In this document: positions 27,915 to 35,768 of the stretch, in pieces
Layout: each line of letters starts with the position of its first letter
Numbering within the stretch: the first letter of the stretch is position 1
From: Streptomyces sp. HUAS ZL42
Lineage (GTDB): Bacteria; Actinomycetota; Actinomycetes; Streptomycetales; Streptomycetaceae
Length of the DNA stretch: 64,000 nt
NCBI RefSeq assembly: GCF_040782645.1
Contig: NZ_CP160403.1
Coordinates: 2,108,001-2,172,000, forward strand
Direction of reading: 5' to 3'
Translations under genes and position numbers: made by a program
The notes under the pieces: generated by a model
Told to the model about the DNA's origin: nothing
The model's database searches: none
The model's input: only the letters and a program-made list of their open reading frames with translations

Positions 27915-28135
27915 TCAACTGTCCGGGTCGTTGCCGGTCCTGCACAGGTCGGCGGCGCCGCCCTGGGAGCCCATGTCGGCGAAGAAGTCGGCGTTGGCCG
28001 CCAGGTAGGGCTGCCACCTCGTCGAGAGCTCAAGGTCGTATGGACGGCCTCGGCGGGGCACACCGCCTGGCAGGCGCCGCAGACCCCGCATTCGTCGGTC
28101 ACTGCCCACCCGAGGGCGGACTCTTCTGGACTTCC
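27915..28135 (-). pseudogene. Frameshifted ferredoxin fragment
   Basis: On the minus strand one frame reads VTDECGVCGACQAVCPAEAV, a 4Fe-4S cysteine cluster. The expected continuation PYDLELSTRWQPYLAANADF appears in another frame and ends at a stop at 27915. One frameshift near 28040 and loss of the first domain show a decayed seven- or four-iron ferredoxin. It might once have fed electrons to the neighbouring monooxygenase or desaturase. Confidence 0.65.
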
Positions 28136-28278
28136 GCAGGCTTCATCGGGCCGCCCGCCGGGGAGTCGGACCGAGGACGACCACCGCTCCGCGCAGGTCA
28201 GTTCGTTCGAGGTGCCGGTGGACTGCGGCGCGCGTTGCTGCGGAGTCTCGACGTTCACGGCTGAGTGATGTTCCAGCA

Positions 28279-28500
28279 CTACCGGCGGTCCTTGCTCCGG
28301 CACTCCAGTGTTGCGTCGAACCCCAGCTCCAGCGGCAGCTGTTGCCAGCTGATGTCGGTGTGGAGCACGTACAGGATGCCCTGCAGCCACCGCCGGTCAT
28401 CCACCGGCTTCGGGCCGGGCACCTTCTGCGGCCGGGGCGGCAGCAACGGCTCGATCAGCGACCACAGTTCATCACCCACGATCCACGGCCGACTCCCCAC
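28279..28500 (-). pseudogene. IS5-family transposase, N-terminal fragment
   Basis: The 73-residue frame begins MGSRPWIVGDELWSLIEPLL and has LQGILYVLHTDISWQQLP, the conserved start of IS5-group transposases. It stops after ELGFDATLECRS, before the DDE domain. It forms the left border of the RiPP cluster. Confidence 0.75.
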
Positions 28501-28845
28501 ACCTCACGAACGGCGGAATCGTCGTACCGGTCACGGCCCACCAGCACACATCCGCAAGAACGCGTTACGAGTTTTTACGTGGTTTCACGGATGCTGGAAC
28601 GCATGGCGGGTTGTAGGTTTTTCGGGACGGATTCAGTCGCTCGCCGTGAATGCGACGTCACGGCGGTCGTCAATGAAAAAGTCAGCGTCTTCGAGGCCAA
28701 CCGTGCTTCGCTCCGATTCGAATGCCGATGTGGCCCTCGATATCAGGCCACAGGCACAACCGGTACAGAGACACTTCGAGCCGGACCATGGTCAACCTCA
28801 AGACAAATCAATCATGAAGATTCGTCACACGGAAGGGATCTGTAA
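28501..28845 (+). other. Upstream region of the RiPP precursor gene
   Basis: About 345 bases between the IS5 fragment and the precursor start. It is clearly less GC-rich than its surroundings. The motif TTTTACGTGGTTTCACGGAT (28573-28592) recurs in similar form at 46905-46924 and, inverted, at 45690-45707. A promoter must lie here but no clear -35/-10 pair was found. AAGGG precedes the ATG at 28846. Confidence 0.45.
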
Positions 28846-29097
28846 ATGGCTACACCGCTGACGGCAGAGGGCAAGCAACGCATCGAGGGAATTCTTGCGC
28901 GCGCCGCCGAGGACATCGAGTTCCGAGAGGCACTGCTGCTTTCTCCCGAGACCGCGCTGAGCGACACAGAACTCACGGAGAGCGAGCGGGAGCTCCTCGC
29001 CACCATGAAGCGCGTCGCTCTCGAGGAGTGGGGCGTCGACGTCCGTAAGTTCCGCGCCTTCCTGATGGACAACGGGTACGGCAGGGGGAACGACTAG
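28846..29097 (+). CDS. RiPP precursor peptide (split-borosin / TfuA-YcaO cluster)
   Basis: An 83-residue peptide with ribosome site AAGGG eight bases before ATG. Residues 1-66 are helical and acidic, with the pattern GILARAAEDIEFREALLLSP and LTESERELLATMKR. This resembles the LigA/Os1348-like leader domain seen in bacterial borosin precursors and other RiPP leaders, also recalling Nif11-type leaders. Residues 67-83 (VRKFRAFLMDNGYGRGND) are the probable core, rich in Gly, Asn and Asp and lacking Cys. It is directly followed by an N-methyltransferase, a PhyH protein, TfuA and YcaO. No Cys means a TfuA-YcaO product would be a thioamide or an oxazoline-type change rather than a thiazoline. The exact cleavage site is unknown. 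Confidence 0.8.
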   Translation: MATPLTAEGKQRIEGILARAAEDIEFREALLLSPETALSDTELTESERELLATMKRVALEEWGVDVRKFRAFLMDNGYGRGND

Positions 29098-29114
29098 CTA
29101 TTCCGGTACCACGG

Positions 29115-29145
29115 GAGCGCCTTGCCGAATCCCGGCGGGGCGCTC
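29115..29145 (+). terminator. Hairpin between precursor and methyltransferase genes
   Basis: GAGCGCCTTGCCG and CGGCGGGGCGCTC pair over 13 bp (two G-T pairs) around a five-base loop. There is no T-tract. It probably attenuates transcription or protects the 3' end of the precursor message, so that more precursor than enzyme is made, a common arrangement in RiPP operons. Confidence 0.6.
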
Positions 29146-29168
29146 TCACCGCACAGGAGGGATGAATC

Positions 29169-29894
29169 ATGGCGACGTCGTTGTACCTACTCGGCAGCGG
29201 CATTCAAAGCCCGCTGCATTTGACAGTGGAAACCCAGCAGGCCTTGCGGATCTGCAGGAAGGTGTTCGTCCTGCACGCCGACCCGGCGGTCATGCGCAGC
29301 ATCGAGGCACTCGGCCCCGAGGTGATCGACGTGGCCGACATGTACGAGGGCCTGACCATGAGGCAGGCCGCGTACAAGGCCATCGCCGACCGCGTCGTCA
29401 GCGAGGCCGCCGCGGCCCCGCCGGTGGCGTTCCTGGTCCACGGGCATCCGTTGTTCCTGGTCAGCGCCAGTGAGTACATGCTCGACCTGGCCCAGCGGCA
29501 GTCGGTCCGCACCAGCGTCCTGCCGGGGATCAGCAGCTTCGACACACTCATGTGTGATCTGGGTGTCGACTTCGGCTACGGCCTTCAGATGTTCGACACG
29601 ACGACGCTGCTCATGCACGGATGGATCCCGAACCCCGAAGTCCCGATGCTCCTGTTCCAACTTGCGACGACCATGGAATTGCGGATCACCAAGGAGAACC
29701 GCACGGGCACGGCGCTGGAGCCGATCGTCGATCTCCTCGCACCGCTTTACGGGGAGAATCACGAGACGTACCTCATTTCCTCAGCATCGAGCATCCTGGA
29801 GACGGCGGACGTCACACGGATCCCCCTGGCGGCGCTGCAGTCGGAGAGCATTGACCTCACGGGGAGGCCGACACTGTATGTCCCTGCTAAATGA
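29169..29894 (+). CDS. Borosin-type peptide backbone N-methyltransferase (tetrapyrrole methylase fold)
   Basis: A 241-residue SAM-dependent methyltransferase of the tetrapyrrole (corrin/porphyrin) methylase superfamily. It starts SLYLLGSGIQSPLHLTVETQ, as in fungal OphMA and bacterial SonM-type enzymes. The segment MYEGLTMRQAAY (58-69) keeps the Y-x5-R-x3-Y spacing of the catalytic residues I recall for OphMA. FLVHGHPLFL and SVLPGISSFDTLMCDLGVDF match the borosin SAM-pocket blocks better than those of cobalamin enzymes. Unlike fungal borosins the substrate is not fused; it would be the peptide encoded just upstream. AGGAGG gives a strong start. Overlaps the next gene by 17 bases. Confidence 0.82.
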   Translation: MATSLYLLGSGIQSPLHLTVETQQALRICRKVFVLHADPAVMRSIEALGPEVIDVADMYEGLTMRQAAYKAIADRVVSEAAAAPPVAFLVHGHPLFLVSASEYMLDLAQRQSVRTSVLPGISSFDTLMCDLGVDFGYGLQMFDTTTLLMHGWIPNPEVPMLLFQLATTMELRITKENRTGTALEPIVDLLAPLYGENHETYLISSASSILETADVTRIPLAALQSESIDLTGRPTLYVPAK

Positions 29895-30588
29895 GACAAA
29901 GTTGGACCTCCCGACCGGAACGGTCCTGCAGGACGTCGTCAACGACCTCTACACGAACGGCTTCGTACACCTCAGGAGTGCGATACCACCCGCGACACTG
30001 AAGGAACTGCAGGACGAGCTGGTCGGATCACTGTCCGCGGCCGCCGAGGACAGCAAAGCAAAGATCGTTCTTGACGCCCGCGGTGAGGTTCTCTCCGCAA
30101 GCGGCCTGGACAGATACAGCGACTTCATATTCGACCTGCTCCGTATCCCTGCACTCCTGGAATTCGTGGGGGAACTTCTTCCCACCGGCGTGATACCCCT
30201 GGTCGCGGAGTATTTCGCCAAACCGTCACAGGGCTCTGTCGCAACGCCGCCGCACCAGAACCAAGAGTTCCACAAGGACCATTTCACCGACTGGCTCGCG
30301 ATCGGCCTCTGGTGCCCCCTGACCGAGGTCACGCTTGACGACTCGCCCTTGGAATACGGCTATCCGGCGACTCCGCCGGGAAGACTCCTGCCGCACAAGC
30401 CCTCCGACTCGCCGATCTTCGAACGAGAGTTGAGCGAGGAATTCCCCCAGGGCTACACGCCGGTACCCGCATCCCCAGGGGATGTGATCATCCATCACGC
30501 CTACTCGGTACACCGGAGTGCGGAGAAGCTCAGGCCGGGACCACGGCAGGCCTTCGTCATGAACTACAGGTCATCCCCCTACCGTTAG
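29878..30588 (+). CDS. Phytanoyl-CoA dioxygenase (PhyH)-like protein of the RiPP cluster
   Basis: A 236-residue protein with the PhyH double-stranded beta-helix pattern: PPHQNQEFHKDHFTDWLAIG (125-144), CPLTEV..DDSPLEYGYPATPPG, then GDVIIHHAYSVHRSAE with distal His212 and Arg223 for 2-oxoglutarate. The position aligning with the canonical HQD iron motif reads HQN (126-128). An alternative HxD, H132-K-D134, lies six residues on. Either iron binding is shifted or the protein is modified in activity. It would oxidise the peptide or a released product. The start ATG 29878 lies inside the methyltransferase gene with GGGGAGG upstream. Confidence 0.75.
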   Translation: MSLLNETKLDLPTGTVLQDVVNDLYTNGFVHLRSAIPPATLKELQDELVGSLSAAAEDSKAKIVLDARGEVLSASGLDRYSDFIFDLLRIPALLEFVGELLPTGVIPLVAEYFAKPSQGSVATPPHQNQEFHKDHFTDWLAIGLWCPLTEVTLDDSPLEYGYPATPPGRLLPHKPSDSPIFERELSEEFPQGYTPVPASPGDVIIHHAYSVHRSAEKLRPGPRQAFVMNYRSSPYR

Positions 30589-30589
30589 G

Positions 30590-31234
30590 ATGCGACGAAG
30601 TATGCGCGTCATCGCCTTCATCGGGCCGAGCCGACCGCGTCTCCTGAGCGATTCCGCCCGGATCGAGTGGCACGGCCCCGCTGTACGGGGGGACTTCGAC
30701 GCGCTCGATGTGTCCGAGGGCGACGTCGTAGCCCTCGTCGACGGAGTCATGATCACGGGGCATTCGCCGTCCCCGACCGAATGCTTCCGCCTGATCTCCC
30801 GGGGAGTGAGGCTCGTCGGCAGCAGCAGCTTGGGCGCGCTTCGGGCGGTTGAGTTGCGCGACCTGGGCATGACCGGCTACGGCTGGGTCTACGACAAGGT
30901 CCTGGACCGGACCGTCACCTGCGATGACGAGCTGGTGTCGGACCTCGACCCGCGGACCTACGAGGCGCGCACCGTGTTCCTCGTCAACGTCAGGTTCGGC
31001 CTGGAGGCCGCCCTGGCGGAGGGGATGCTGTCGCCGGACGTGGCACGCCTCGCCGTCAGCGGGTTGAGCGAGTTGCATTTCACGGAACGCAGCCGCGCCG
31101 CGGTCTCCGCCGTCATGCGAACCGCTGGAATGACGAGCCGAGCCGTGGAGTACGTGCTCGACGACCGTCATGACATCAAGAAGCGTGATGCGGAGCTTCT
31201 CTTCGACGCGATCGCCACGGGAGGGGTCCGGTGA
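30590..31234 (+). CDS. TfuA-like protein (YcaO partner)
   Basis: A 214-residue TfuA-domain protein: GHSPSPTECFRLISRGVRLV, GSSSLGALRAVELRDLGM, YGWVYDKV and DDEL are the family's core. TfuA proteins accompany YcaO enzymes in peptide thioamidation (methanogen McrA glycine, thiovarsolin-type RiPPs) and are thought to supply or release sulfur. It starts one base after the PhyH stop and overlaps the YcaO start (GTGA). A second in-frame ATG at 30602 is possible. Presence with YcaO makes a backbone thioamide the most likely modification. Confidence 0.85.
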   Translation: MRRSMRVIAFIGPSRPRLLSDSARIEWHGPAVRGDFDALDVSEGDVVALVDGVMITGHSPSPTECFRLISRGVRLVGSSSLGALRAVELRDLGMTGYGWVYDKVLDRTVTCDDELVSDLDPRTYEARTVFLVNVRFGLEAALAEGMLSPDVARLAVSGLSELHFTERSRAAVSAVMRTAGMTSRAVEYVLDDRHDIKKRDAELLFDAIATGGVR

Positions 31235-32499
31235 ACAAGGAGACCGACGTGCTCGAGCGGCAGCTGGACGCCTTCTACCCGCGGTTGGCGTCATGGGGCA
31301 TTACCCGGCTTGCCGATACCACCGGGTTGGACACCCTGGGTGTGCCGACCGCCAGCGCCACCAAGCCGGGGACGAGCGACGGGCTGTGGGTCTACAGCGG
31401 CAAAGGCGGTACGCGGGCTGAAGCCCGGCTTACCGCGATCATGGAGTGCCTGGAGCGTACCGCGGCGCTGTGGCCGTGCGAGCCCGAGTGGATCTGGTCG
31501 TCGGAACAAGACCTCGGGGCCCGCGAGGAGGTATGGGGGCCGGACCGCTTCACCGAGCGGAAGCGTCGATACGATCGTGGTTCTGCACTGCCCTGGGTCA
31601 AGGCCACCCGCTACCCCAACGGTTCTCCGGTCTGGGTGCCGGCACACTACGCGTTCAGCGGCACGGCACCGGCCGAAGCCGGCCCGTCGCCGTTCGTGTT
31701 GACGTCGACCAACGGCCTCGCCGCCCACACCGATCCGGACTCCGCGCTTCTCCACTCACTGCTCGAGCTCGTCGAGCGGCACAACGTGTCGGTGGCCGAG
31801 GTACAGGCATCCCACGGCGGATTCCTGCCGTTGGCCAACCTCGCAACGAAGCTCGGGTTGGGCCTGGACATCCTCGCGGGATTCCGGGACAACCTCGACG
31901 TGGCCCACACCGTCGACCCCGAGACCGTGCCGAAGAGCCTGCTGTGGATCCTCGAGGGGTTCGCCGCCGCCGGGCTCCGCCTGACCATCAAACAGATCCC
32001 CTCACATGTCGGACTGCCGACGTTCGGAGTGGCCGCGATCGAAGAGGTCGGCTTCGAGCAGTACCTGGGGTGCGCCGGATACGGTTGCGCGCTGTCCAAG
32101 GAGAAGGCGCTGCGAGCGGCGTTGCTCGAACTTGCGCAGACGAGGGCCACCGATCTGCAGGGCGCGCGGGAAGACCGACATTTGGTCGAGAAGCGCCGCC
32201 TGACAGCGATGCCCGAGGAACACTGGCTCGCCAGTCCGGGTACGCCCCGCTCATTCGTCGAGGACGAGGCTGCCCCGGTGACAGGACGTCAGGCCCTGCA
32301 GCGCGTCTCCGCCGCGCTGGCCGCCGCCGGCTTCGCCGACTGGGCCTACATAGCCTTCCCGAGGTATGAGGGGATCCACGCCTGTCGCGTCTTCGTGCCG
32401 GGCCTGGAAACGTGGCACCCGAGCGCTGGAAGGTCCGACTACGGGGCAGCCCTCCAGACCGTGACCGGGACCGTGATGACCGATGCGACGGGTCCATGA
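31231..32499 (+). CDS. YcaO cyclodehydratase/thioamidation enzyme
   Basis: A 422-residue ATP-dependent YcaO protein. The ATP/Mg motifs are SGKGGTRAEARLTAIMECLE (56-75), TSTNGLAAHTDPDSALLHSL and the Glu/Arg segment ALLELAQTRATDLQG. YcaO enzymes activate a backbone amide as a phospho-hemiorthoamide. With a Cys/Ser/Thr they make azolines; with sulfide plus TfuA they make thioamides. No E1-like or ocin-ThiF partner domain is present in the cluster, again favouring the TfuA route. The C-terminus lacks the proline-rich tail of azoline-forming members. GTG 31231 is coupled to tfuA. Confidence 0.9.
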   Translation: MNKETDVLERQLDAFYPRLASWGITRLADTTGLDTLGVPTASATKPGTSDGLWVYSGKGGTRAEARLTAIMECLERTAALWPCEPEWIWSSEQDLGAREEVWGPDRFTERKRRYDRGSALPWVKATRYPNGSPVWVPAHYAFSGTAPAEAGPSPFVLTSTNGLAAHTDPDSALLHSLLELVERHNVSVAEVQASHGGFLPLANLATKLGLGLDILAGFRDNLDVAHTVDPETVPKSLLWILEGFAAAGLRLTIKQIPSHVGLPTFGVAAIEEVGFEQYLGCAGYGCALSKEKALRAALLELAQTRATDLQGAREDRHLVEKRRLTAMPEEHWLASPGTPRSFVEDEAAPVTGRQALQRVSAALAAAGFADWAYIAFPRYEGIHACRVFVPGLETWHPSAGRSDYGAALQTVTGTVMTDATGP

Positions 32500-32581
32500 C
32501 TTCGAAGCGACGATACGGGTGGCTGGATCCCCACCCAGCCAGGGAAGCTGACTTGGCTGTCCACCAGCGGACAGGAAACTC

Positions 32582-33841
32582 GTGAGCCAGGACACGGCCT
32601 TCGCTACGCCCGCCCGAGCGGTGCCGAAGCATGAGAGGAGGCAGCTCACCCTGCTTCTGATCGGCCAGACGACCAGCGTGCTCGGCACCCAGACGACCGG
32701 GGTGGCCCTGCCGCTGTTGGCCACGGGACTGGCCGGCGCGAGCCCGCTGGCCATCTCGGCGATCGCCGCCGCACGCTACCTGCCCTTCCTCTTCCTGGCA
32801 GTCCCGGCAGGAATCCTGGTGGACAGGAGCAACCCGCGAAGGCTGATGATCGCCGCTGACGCGCTGCGCCTCGCGCTGCTCGCCCTGCTGCCGTTGCTCT
32901 ATTTCTGCGGGGCACTGTCGGTCGTCGGCATGATCGCGATCGTCATGCTGGTCGCGGCGGTCCGAGTGGTCTTCGAGGCAAGTCTGAGCAAGTACGTCAT
33001 CGGCGCTTTCGACGAAAAGTCCTGGATCACTGTGAACTCGCGCATCGATGCCTGCACCAATACCGGCATGCTGGCCGGCCCGCCGATGGCGGGTGCCATT
33101 GCCGGCGCTGTGGGGGCGGCTTGGGCACTGGTACTGGACGCCTTCACCTACGCCGTCTCGTTGATGACCGTGCTTCGGCTCAGGCCGTCGGCCTTCACCA
33201 TCCAAGCAACGGCCAAGGAGAGGCCCAGCAAGGTGAACCCAGCGATGTCCGGTGCCGTAAAGCTGGTCTGGCGCAACGTGACGCTGCGATACCTCGCCAT
33301 CGGGGGTGCACTGTCGAATTTCGGCTTCATGACCCTGCAAGGCATCTCAGTCGTCTATATGGTGCGAGCCCTGCATCTGGGCTCGCTGGTGACGGGACTC
33401 GTCATCGCCGGCCTCGGCGTCGGCAGCGTCGTCGGCGCGGCCGTCGCACCCGGACTGGCCCGCAGGTGGAGCGTCTACCGCCTGACAGTGCTGGCCGCAC
33501 CGGCCGCCATGCTGGGGCCGCTGTCCTTGATGTTCGCGTCGGTCTCCGTCGTCGTCCCTGTCCTGGGATACGCACTCATGGGGGGCTCGGGCTCGCTGGT
33601 GAACGTCTTCACGCGTCGATATCGGCAGGGACACGTTCCGGCCGACCTCTACGGCCGCGTATCCGGAGTCTATGGAACCATGCTGATGGGCATGCTCCCG
33701 ATCGGAGCGATCTGCGGCGGCCTTGTTTCCGTCTACGCCGGATACCGGCCGGTCCTGTGGATCAGCGTGGTGGCGTTCGGCTTGGGGACCCTCAGCTTTA
33801 TGAAATCCTTTAGGTCTGGGTTCCGAAGGGTAGGTTTCTGA
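32582..33841 (+). CDS. MFS exporter of the RiPP cluster
   Basis: A 419-residue permease with 12 predicted helices. LIGQTTSVLGTQTTGVALPL (helix 1) and LAVPAGILVDRSNPRRLMIA (helix 2-3 loop) resemble the macrolide/enterobactin-exporter-like MFS group. Position after YcaO suggests export of the mature peptide or self-protection. GTG 32582 is preceded by GGAAA. 82 bases separate it from YcaO; three bases separate its stop from the next start. No peptidase gene is present in the cluster, so leader removal needs an outside protease. Confidence 0.82.
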   Translation: MSQDTAFATPARAVPKHERRQLTLLLIGQTTSVLGTQTTGVALPLLATGLAGASPLAISAIAAARYLPFLFLAVPAGILVDRSNPRRLMIAADALRLALLALLPLLYFCGALSVVGMIAIVMLVAAVRVVFEASLSKYVIGAFDEKSWITVNSRIDACTNTGMLAGPPMAGAIAGAVGAAWALVLDAFTYAVSLMTVLRLRPSAFTIQATAKERPSKVNPAMSGAVKLVWRNVTLRYLAIGGALSNFGFMTLQGISVVYMVRALHLGSLVTGLVIAGLGVGSVVGAAVAPGLARRWSVYRLTVLAAPAAMLGPLSLMFASVSVVVPVLGYALMGGSGSLVNVFTRRYRQGHVPADLYGRVSGVYGTMLMGMLPIGAICGGLVSVYAGYRPVLWISVVAFGLGTLSFMKSFRSGFRRVGF

Positions 33842-33843
33842 CA

Positions 33844-34521
33844 GTGGAAGCGCTGAATCCACAAACTCCTGAAGAAATAAGGCGCGACCTCCTCGAGGCC
33901 TGGAACCCACGCGGGGCGGGGTCGACGGTGGGTACGGAGTACGAGCGACTGATCATTCTTCCCTTGGCGAATCGCATGGCGCTGGTAAAGGTCAACAAGA
34001 TTGCCAGCGCTCTACTTCTCGAAGAATGGCAGGCGGCGAGATCCCTGATCAACGGTCTCTCACAGGCGGAAGCACGGTTGTGTGCGTTGCGCGGGAGCGT
34101 TCTTGCGGCGAAGACGATCCGCGACGCCAAAGCCGAGGGCACGGACGCCGCTTTCGACGGCGAGGTCGATCTACGTTGGCGTGCGGCGACACTCCGCCTC
34201 AGCGACGAAGCGGGCGTCGCCATGGACTATTCACCCAACGGGTTTCATGAAGGGGTCGACCGGCTCTTGGACCACTGCCCGGATCTGGCATCCGGCAACG
34301 TGGTGATCCTGGACATGATCAGTCGACTCCTGGCGCCGCTGTCGGTCGACGCCGGCCGGGGGGCTGCCTTCGCGGGCGCGGCGCTTTTCGTCGGCTCTCT
34401 GCTGGTATCGGACTTCAGGACGAGGCGTGAACTGGCCCGGGAACAGCTGGCGTTGGTCATCGCCTTCACGCACGGCGACGTCATCTCCTGCAGCGACGGA
34501 CATATCCGAAGCTCCGCTTAA
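33844..34521 (+). CDS. Unrecognised 225-residue protein, last gene of the RiPP cluster
   Basis: I recognise no family. It starts with GTG three bases after the exporter stop, so it belongs to the same transcript. The middle is helical and charged (EEWQAARSLINGLSQAEARL). A hydrophobic stretch AAFAGAALFVGSLLV near residue 180 could be one membrane helix or a buried helix, followed by RTRREL and a hydrophilic tail. There is no metal motif or nucleotide motif. A 6-bp hairpin (CGAACC/GGTTCG, 34525-34544) after the stop may end transcription. Possible roles are immunity, a leader protease accessory or a second tailoring factor; none is supported directly. Confidence 0.6.
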   Translation: MEALNPQTPEEIRRDLLEAWNPRGAGSTVGTEYERLIILPLANRMALVKVNKIASALLLEEWQAARSLINGLSQAEARLCALRGSVLAAKTIRDAKAEGTDAAFDGEVDLRWRAATLRLSDEAGVAMDYSPNGFHEGVDRLLDHCPDLASGNVVILDMISRLLAPLSVDAGRGAAFAGAALFVGSLLVSDFRTRRELAREQLALVIAFTHGDVISCSDGHIRSSA

Positions 34522-34681
34522 CCTCGAACCTTCGTGACGGTTCGTCAGTTCAACTGGCCGGCGGTTTCGGCTTGTTGGGGCGCTTGCGGGCAGCGTGAGG
34601 GCCCGGCTGTCGCGTCGGGTGGGCGCCGGTTTCACGGCTCCGGGACATTTGTTCAGGCTCGTCGGGACGGGACTGTGCTGG

Positions 34682-35356
34682 TCAGCCGGGGCTGGGCAGG
34701 GCGTCGAGCCGGGCCAGGGCATCGTTGATCACGTTTGTCCAGGGCCAGTGCCGGGCGAGGCGGAGGACGCGGCGCCGTCCGGTGGTGACGAGCTGGGCGG
34801 CGGTGGAGAACAGCCGCGGGCGGAGCCGTCCGGGTTCCCAGAGCCGGGCGGTGCCGGTGAGGGCGAGCATAGGCATCCAGGCGAGCAGGGCGAGGGCGAT
34901 CTGGACGATCTCCAGCCAGATCTGGTTCTGTGCGGTGTCGTGCAGGGGCAGGTTGCGCAGGCCGGTGGCGCGGGCCGCGCGGATGCGGTCCTCGGCGCGG
35001 GCCCGCTGGCGGTGACGCAGCTCCAGCTGGGCGATCTTCTGTCCGGTGGTGTTGGTGGCGAAGCAGGTCAGACGCAGCCCGTCGGCGTCGGTGAAGCGCA
35101 ACTGGGCGCCGGGGTGCGGGCGTTCCTTGCGGACGATCAGCCGCATCCCCTTGGGCCAGCCCTTCAGGCAGTGGCTGCCGACGTCGAGTTCGGCGACCCA
35201 GGCGCCGTCGCGGACCTCGCCGTCCGGCTCGACGGCCGGTGTCCACGCGGACGCGGGGACCTTCAAGACGGCTTGGTGGATGGCATCGGTGATGGTCATC
35301 CCGACCGAGTACGACAGCCACCTCCCACGCGCCGCGAGACCCGAGGGCGCGTTCAT
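34682..35356 (-). pseudogene. IS1380-family transposase, C-terminal part
   Basis: About 220 residues (TDAIHQAVLKVPASAWTPA ... GWPKGMRLIVRKERPHPGAQ ... NLPLHDTAQNQIWLEIVQIA) match the C-terminal half of IS1380 DDE transposases. The N-terminal half is missing; upstream the sequence switches to an MFS fragment on the other strand. It marks the right border of the RiPP cluster. Confidence 0.75.
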
Positions 35357-35361
35357 TTCTC

Positions 35362-35640
35362 GCTCTTACCCTCGTCCTGCTGGTCACCAACGGTCTGGAC
35401 CAGGGATGGAGCGCGGTACTGCTGCCCGTGCACGCAACACGCGATCTCGGCGGCTCGGTCGATCTGGGACTTCTCGCCGGCCTGTTCTCCGCAGGCGCGC
35501 TTGGCGGATCGCTGCTGTACGCAGCGCTGGGACACAGACTGCCCCGCTGGCCGGTGTTCACCCTGTGCTTCATCCTGAGTGGATTCCCACGCATGCTGAT
35601 CGCCGCCCTGGCGGTCGGGCGCGGGTCACGACCGGCGCCG
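35362..35640 (+). pseudogene. MFS transporter fragment
   Basis: A frame without its own start reads LALTLVLLVTNGLDQGWSAV, then LAGLFSAGALGGSLLYAALG and HRLPRWPVFTLCFILSGFPR. It is three helices from the middle of an MFS permease. Both ends are lost, at the IS1380 fragment on one side and near 35640 on the other. Confidence 0.6.
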
Positions 35641-35768
35641 GAAGTGGGGGCCGGTCGACTCCTGACGGTGACCGCGGCGACGCAGCGATGGACGCGCAGA
35701 CCGTCGGCGTATTCGGTCTGTGAGGGCGGGAGGACGTCGACGGTCCTGCGGGCGGGGCGTATTCAAGC

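Noticed and set aside
28846..29097. Possibility that the 83-residue protein is a stand-alone Nif11- or LigA-like small protein and not a precursor
   Set aside because: Its position directly before a peptide methyltransferase and TfuA-YcaO, and its leader-then-Gly-rich-tail design, make precursor far more likely.
29169..29894. Cobalamin (CbiF/CobM-type) or uroporphyrin methyltransferase
   Set aside because: No cobalamin genes nearby, and the HGHP, PGISSFDTL and Y-x5-R-x3-Y features fit borosin enzymes better.
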